Shown here: piece after piece, positions 25,696 to 28,358 of the stretch
Position numbering within the stretch: the first letter of the stretch is position 1
How the letters are laid out: each line of letters starts with the position of its first letter
NCBI GenBank assembly: GCA_045132775.1
Contig: JBGUSX010000132.1
Location: 1 to 28,358 of the forward strand
DNA length: 28,358 nt
From: SVTX01 sp045132775
GTDB lineage: Bacteria; Bacillota; Clostridia; Oscillospirales; CAG-272
Direction: 5' to 3'
Made by a program: the position numbers and the translations under genes
Notes under the pieces: model-generated
Seen by the model: only the letters and a program-made list of their open reading frames with translations
What the model was told of the DNA's origin: nothing
Databases searched by the model: none

Positions 25696-25724
25696 TTTAC
25701 AAAGTGAAAAATATATGGTAAAAT
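25696..25724 (+). promoter_or_regulatory. Promoter of lexA-nrdG
   Basis: TTTACA (25696-25701), 17-base spacer, TAAAAT (25719-25724). The expected RNA start is near 25731, just before the palindrome at 25734-25747. Confidence 0.8.
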
Positions 25725-25733
25725 AATAAAAAA

Positions 25734-25747
25734 GATACATTTGTACG
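25734..25747 (+). promoter_or_regulatory. Candidate LexA operator (variant SOS box)
   Basis: GATACATTTGTACG is an imperfect palindrome placed at the expected transcription start of lexA. Its reverse complement CGTACAAATGTATC matches the Bacillus box CGAACRNRYGTTYC except for one symmetric pair of changes (A3 to T, T12 to A). This gives a GTAC-N4-GTA core. Position and symmetry support autoregulation; the altered half-site is inferred, not proven. Confidence 0.5.
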
Positions 25748-25769
25748 ATTTTTACGCTTTGGAGGATAT

Positions 25770-26363
25770 ATGGAGAAGCTTAAGCCGAAGGAAGAAAAGG
25801 TTTTAACTTACATAAAGAATTTCAGTATGGAGAACGGTTTTGCGCCGTCGGTTCGCGATATTTGCCGCGATCTTAACTACAAGAGCACGTCTACCGTTCA
25901 TATGTACCTCAACCGTCTTGAGAGATTCGGTTACATTACCAAGGAGGACGGAAAGAGCAGGGCTATCACTCTCAATACCGCTACCCCAAAGGTCTGCGCG
26001 GTTCCCGTTATCGGTACCGTTGCCGCAGGTCAGCCTATTCTCGCAGAGCAGAATTTTGAGGGCTACGTAGGCTATGTCGGTGCTCGCGGTGACGCGGAGC
26101 TCTTCGCGCTCAAGGTAAAGGGCGAGAGTATGATCGAGGCGGGAATTCTCGACGGTGATCTTGTCATTGCAGAAAAGACCTGCTATGCGGAAAACGGTGA
26201 GATCGTCGTTGCTCTCGTTGAGGACGAGGCTACTGTCAAGACCTTCTTCCGCGAGGACGGTCATTACCGTCTTCAGCCCGAGAACGAGACTATGGCTCCC
26301 ATTATCGTCAATGAGGTCGATATTCTGGGTAAGGTAGTTGCCATTCAGCGCAGCTACATCTGA
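25770..26363 (+). CDS. lexA: SOS repressor LexA
   Basis: LexA represses DNA-damage genes until RecA filaments trigger its self-cleavage. The 197-residue protein has an N-terminal winged helix (about 1-70, recognition region SVRDICRDLNYKSTSTVHMYL) and a C-terminal S24 peptidase domain. The cleavage site is A86-G87 in GTVAAGQP; the catalytic dyad is S120 (KGESMIEAGI) and K157 (EATVKTFF). GGAGG lies 4 bases before the ATG. nrdG begins 13 bases after its stop, with no promoter or terminator between, so the two are probably cotranscribed. Confidence 0.96.
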   Translation: MEKLKPKEEKVLTYIKNFSMENGFAPSVRDICRDLNYKSTSTVHMYLNRLERFGYITKEDGKSRAITLNTATPKVCAVPVIGTVAAGQPILAEQNFEGYVGYVGARGDAELFALKVKGESMIEAGILDGDLVIAEKTCYAENGEIVVALVEDEATVKTFFREDGHYRLQPENETMAPIIVNEVDILGKVVAIQRSYI

Positions 26364-26376
26364 TCGGTGCGCATAT

Positions 26377-27081
26377 ATGAATAAGGATATTTTTACCGGA
26401 CTTCAGAAGCTTACGCTCCTCGATTTTCCCGGATACGTTGCTTGCACTCTCTTTACAAGAGGGTGCAATATGCGTTGCCCCTTCTGCCACAATGCATCGC
26501 TTGTTGTTAGAGCAGACGAGCAGAAGCCGTACACGCACGAGGAGATAATGTATTTTCTCAAAAAAAGGCAGGGAATACTTGACGGTGTTGCGATAACGGG
26601 CGGTGAGCCCACGCTTATGCCTTATCTGCCCGACTTTATGGCAGAGATCCGTGAGCTTGGCTACAAGGTAAAGCTTGACACAAACGGCACGCGACCCGAG
26701 GTGCTTCGAACAATTATTGAGCGCGGTCTTGCCGATTACGTTGCTATGGATATAAAAAACTGTAAGGAAAAGTATGGCGAGACGGTTGGATTTGACTTGT
26801 CGTATGATCTTTCTCCTATTGAAGAGAGCATTTCTGTTCTGATGGAAAACAAGGTCGATTTTGAGTTTCGCACGACAGTTTCAAGGAGCTTTCACACCCC
26901 CGAGGACATTGCCAAGATCGGTGAATGGCTTGCCGGAGAAGAAAAATTTTTCCTGCAGCAATTCAAGGACTCGGGTGACGTTATTAGAGAGGGTATCGAG
27001 GGGTATGACGAGGGCGGAATGAAAGCTCTTCTCGACAAAATTTTACCTTTTGTGCCAAATGCACAACTGCGAGGGGTATAA
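26377..27081 (+). CDS. nrdG: Anaerobic ribonucleotide reductase activating protein (radical SAM)
   Basis: This radical SAM enzyme generates the glycyl radical in NrdD. The 234-residue protein has the CxxxCxxC iron-sulfur motif C30-NMR-C34-PF-C37, the SAM-binding GGEPTL stretch and the KLDTNGTRP strand. Length and N-terminus (FTGLQKLTLLDFPG) fit the NrdG2-type activase subgroup. The start was set at ATG 26377; the ribosome binding site is weak, which fits translational coupling with lexA. An in-frame ATG at 26338 lies inside lexA and would add 13 unrelated residues. The partner nrdD follows after 202 bases under its own promoter. Confidence 0.92.
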   Translation: MNKDIFTGLQKLTLLDFPGYVACTLFTRGCNMRCPFCHNASLVVRADEQKPYTHEEIMYFLKKRQGILDGVAITGGEPTLMPYLPDFMAEIRELGYKVKLDTNGTRPEVLRTIIERGLADYVAMDIKNCKEKYGETVGFDLSYDLSPIEESISVLMENKVDFEFRTTVSRSFHTPEDIAKIGEWLAGEEKFFLQQFKDSGDVIREGIEGYDEGGMKALLDKILPFVPNAQLRGV

Positions 27082-27096
27082 AACTATATATTGTGC
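27081..27096 (+). promoter_or_regulatory. NrdR-like box 1
   Basis: AAACTATATATTGTGC; its reverse complement GCACAATATATAGTTT matches the NrdR box pattern (acaCwAtATaTwGtgt). It starts at the last base of the nrdG stop codon. Confidence 0.7.
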
Positions 27097-27112
27097 CGAA
27101 ATTTCAAAAAAA

Positions 27113-27128
27113 GCACAATATTTAGTAT
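27113..27128 (+). promoter_or_regulatory. NrdR-like box 2
   Basis: GCACAATATTTAGTAT, matching the NrdR box pattern. It begins exactly 32 bases after box 1 and lies just upstream of the -35 element of the nrdD promoter. Confidence 0.75.
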
Positions 27129-27134
27129 TTACTA

Positions 27135-27163
27135 TTGACATTGAGCACTAAATATAGTATAAT
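27135..27163 (+). promoter_or_regulatory. Perfect-consensus promoter of nrdD
   Basis: TTGACA (27135-27140), 17-base spacer, TATAAT (27158-27163). The spacer and part of the -10 are covered by NrdR-like box 3, so bound repressor would block polymerase. RNA should start near 27170. Confidence 0.93.
27145..27160 (+). promoter_or_regulatory. NrdR-like box 3 inside the nrdD promoter
   Basis: GCACTAAATATAGTAT, again 32 bases after box 2. It overlaps the spacer and the first three bases of the -10 of the nrdD promoter, the classic position for repression. Confidence 0.75.
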
Positions 27164-27171
27164 TTTTTTGC

Positions 27172-27194
27172 GGCGCGGATGAGCAGTCCGCGCC
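27172..27194 (+). other. 5' hairpin at the start of the nrdD leader
   Basis: Perfect 8-base-pair stem GGCGCGGA / TCCGCGCC with a 7-base loop TGAGCAG. It begins within a few bases of the predicted RNA start. It may protect the 5' end or form part of a leader regulatory element. Confidence 0.7.
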
Positions 27195-27202
27195 ATATTT
27201 AT

Positions 27203-27239
27203 CTCTTTTGCCGATTGCTATACGACAAAAGGGTTTTTT
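27203..27239 (+). terminator. Terminator-like hairpin in the nrdD leader (candidate attenuator)
   Basis: Stem of 11 positions (27203-27213 with 27223-27233) with one C/A mismatch and one G-U pair, loop ATTGCTATA, followed by six T (27234-27239). It lies between the nrdD promoter and the nrdD ribosome binding site, so it could end transcription early and release an RNA of about 70 bases. The RNA may be a regulated leader; no ligand can be named. Confidence 0.62.
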
Positions 27240-27283
27240 AATGGTTAATCAAATCACATATAAAAAACAGAAGGAGAAGGGAC

Positions 27284-28358
27284 ATGTACTCAGTACAAAA
27301 AAGAGACGGAAAAGTCGTAGATTTCAGTATCTCGAAAATTTCCGATGCGATCAAAAAGGCGTTCGAAGCAGAAAAAAAAGAATTTAATCAGGACATCATT
27401 GATTTTTTGGCGTTGAAGGTCACCGCCGATTTTTCATCTAAAATAAAAGACGGCGTTGTTGCCGTTGAGGACATTCAGGACAGCGTTGAGTCGGTGCTCG
27501 TTCAGGCGGGATATGCTGACATCGCTAAATCCTACATTCTTTACCGCCGCCAGAGAGAGAAGCTCCGTAATCTCGGAAACACCGCTCTCGACTACAAGGA
27601 GACGGTTGACAAGTATCTTAAGATGAATGACTGGAGAGTTAAGGAGAACTCCACCGTTACTTATTCGGTAGGCGGTCTTATCCTCTCTAACTCCGGTGCT
27701 ATTACCGCAAACTACTGGCTCTCCGAGATCTATGACGACGAGATCGGAAACGCTCACAGAAATGCGGATATTCATATTCACGACCTTTCCATGCTTACGG
27801 GCTACTGCGCAGGTTGGTCACTCAAGCAGCTTATTCAGGAGGGTCTTGGCGGTGTAACCGGTAAGATCACATCTTCGCCTGCAGGTCACCTCTCGACTCT
27901 CTGCAACCAGATGGTAAACTTCCTCGGTATCATGCAGAACGAGTGGGCAGGCGCACAGGCATTCTCCTCATTCGATACATATCTTGCTCCCTTTGTTAAG
28001 GTGGACAACCTCTCCTACAAGGAAGTAAAGCAGTGCATTCAGTCTTTCATTTACGGTGTAAATACTCCTTCGCGCTGGGGTACTCAGTCGCCCTTTACGA
28101 ACATTACTCTTGACTGGACGGTTCCCAATGACCTCGCCGAGCTCAACTGTATCGTTGGCGGCAAGGAGATGGACTTTAAGTACAAGGATTGCAAGGCTGA
28201 AATGGATATGGTCAACAAGGCGTTCATCGAGACTATGATCGAGGGTGACGCTAACGGACGCGGATTCCAGTATCCTATCCCCACCTACTCCATTACCTCT
28301 AATTTTGACTGGTCTGATACCGAAAACAACAGACTTCTTTTTGAGATGACTTCAAAGT
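27284..28358 (+). CDS. nrdD: Anaerobic ribonucleoside-triphosphate reductase NrdD (cut by the window edge)
   Basis: NrdD is the class III, glycyl-radical enzyme that reduces NTPs to dNTPs without oxygen. The frame is open from ATG 27284 to the end, giving 358 codons of what should be about 700; the glycyl radical site is beyond the edge. The N-terminal 90 residues form an ATP-cone (YSVQKRDGKVVDFSISKI, then VEDIQDSVESVLVQAGY and AKSYILYRRQRE), the dATP/ATP allosteric domain. The reductase domain begins with STVTYSVGGLILSNSGAI and NADIHIHDLSMLTGYCAGW, typical of NrdD. AAGGAG lies 7 bases before the start. Confidence 0.96.
   Translation, partial: MYSVQKRDGKVVDFSISKISDAIKKAFEAEKKEFNQDIIDFLALKVTADFSSKIKDGVVAVEDIQDSVESVLVQAGYADIAKSYILYRRQREKLRNLGNTALDYKETVDKYLKMNDWRVKENSTVTYSVGGLILSNSGAITANYWLSEIYDDEIGNAHRNADIHIHDLSMLTGYCAGWSLKQLIQEGLGGVTGKITSSPAGHLSTLCNQMVNFLGIMQNEWAGAQAFSSFDTYLAPFVKVDNLSYKEVKQCIQSFIYGVNTPSRWGTQSPFTNITLDWTVPNDLAELNCIVGGKEMDFKYKDCKAEMDMVNKAFIETMIEGDANGRGFQYPIPTYSITSNFDWSDTENNRLLFEMTSK

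Noticed and set aside
1..28358. tRNA, rRNA, CRISPR array, insertion sequence or prophage signals
   Set aside because: Reading both strands showed no cloverleaf-like segments, spaced repeats, transposase or integrase motifs, or terminal inverted repeats.

Overview
The window looks like a chromosomal segment from an anaerobic, Gram-positive member of the Clostridia, probably a spore-former relative or gut type. The evidence is a class III (oxygen-sensitive) ribonucleotide reductase with its radical activase, a GTP-type PEP carboxykinase, a ClpE-like ATPase, a YlmC/YmxH sporulation-family protein, a YfhO membrane protein, DUF951 and DUF5711 proteins, strong AGGAGG ribosome binding sites and sigma-A type promoters. 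Genes are dense and mostly vertical housekeeping genes. I see no tRNA, rRNA, insertion sequence, prophage or CRISPR array, and no gene-free stretch longer than 300 bases.

Layout. (1) Positions 1-5136, minus strand: a DUF951 gene, yfhO, ruvA and ruvB form one operon with a promoter near 5171-5199 and a terminator at 95-139. (2) Positions 5345-17497, plus strand: a long operon-like run of ruvC, a SAM methyltransferase, ecfA1-ecfA2-ecfT, truA, a DUF5711 protein, cvpA, a clpE-like gene, a P-type-ATPase-like gene and ylmC. (3) Positions 17532-19473: promoter, structured leader, rpsB, tsf and a terminator. (4) Positions 19498-20502: tadA and a Nudix gene. These converge on a HAD-IIA phosphatase gene (20530-21312) through a shared bidirectional terminator; pckA (21448-23238) follows on the minus strand. 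(5) Positions 23421-25643: an ECF-like sigma factor and a large membrane-anchored partner. (6) Positions 25696 to the end: lexA-nrdG, then a heavily regulated promoter and leader for nrdD, which runs off the right edge.

The most interesting item is the 910-residue protein at 14429-17161. It keeps the complete domain order and ten-helix layout of a P2-type cation ATPase, but essentially every catalytic motif is replaced (DKTGT, TGES, PEGL, KGAPE, TGD and GDGxND) while the frame stays open throughout. It is therefore a candidate P-type ATPase pseudoenzyme. It is encoded directly behind a ClpE-like unfoldase gene.

The second focus is nucleotide metabolism and SOS. lexA and the class III RNR activase gene are 13 bases apart. 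nrdD has three NrdR-like boxes at an exact 32-base period, one lying inside a perfect sigma-A promoter. Its leader carries a 5' hairpin and a terminator-like hairpin whose loops could pair.
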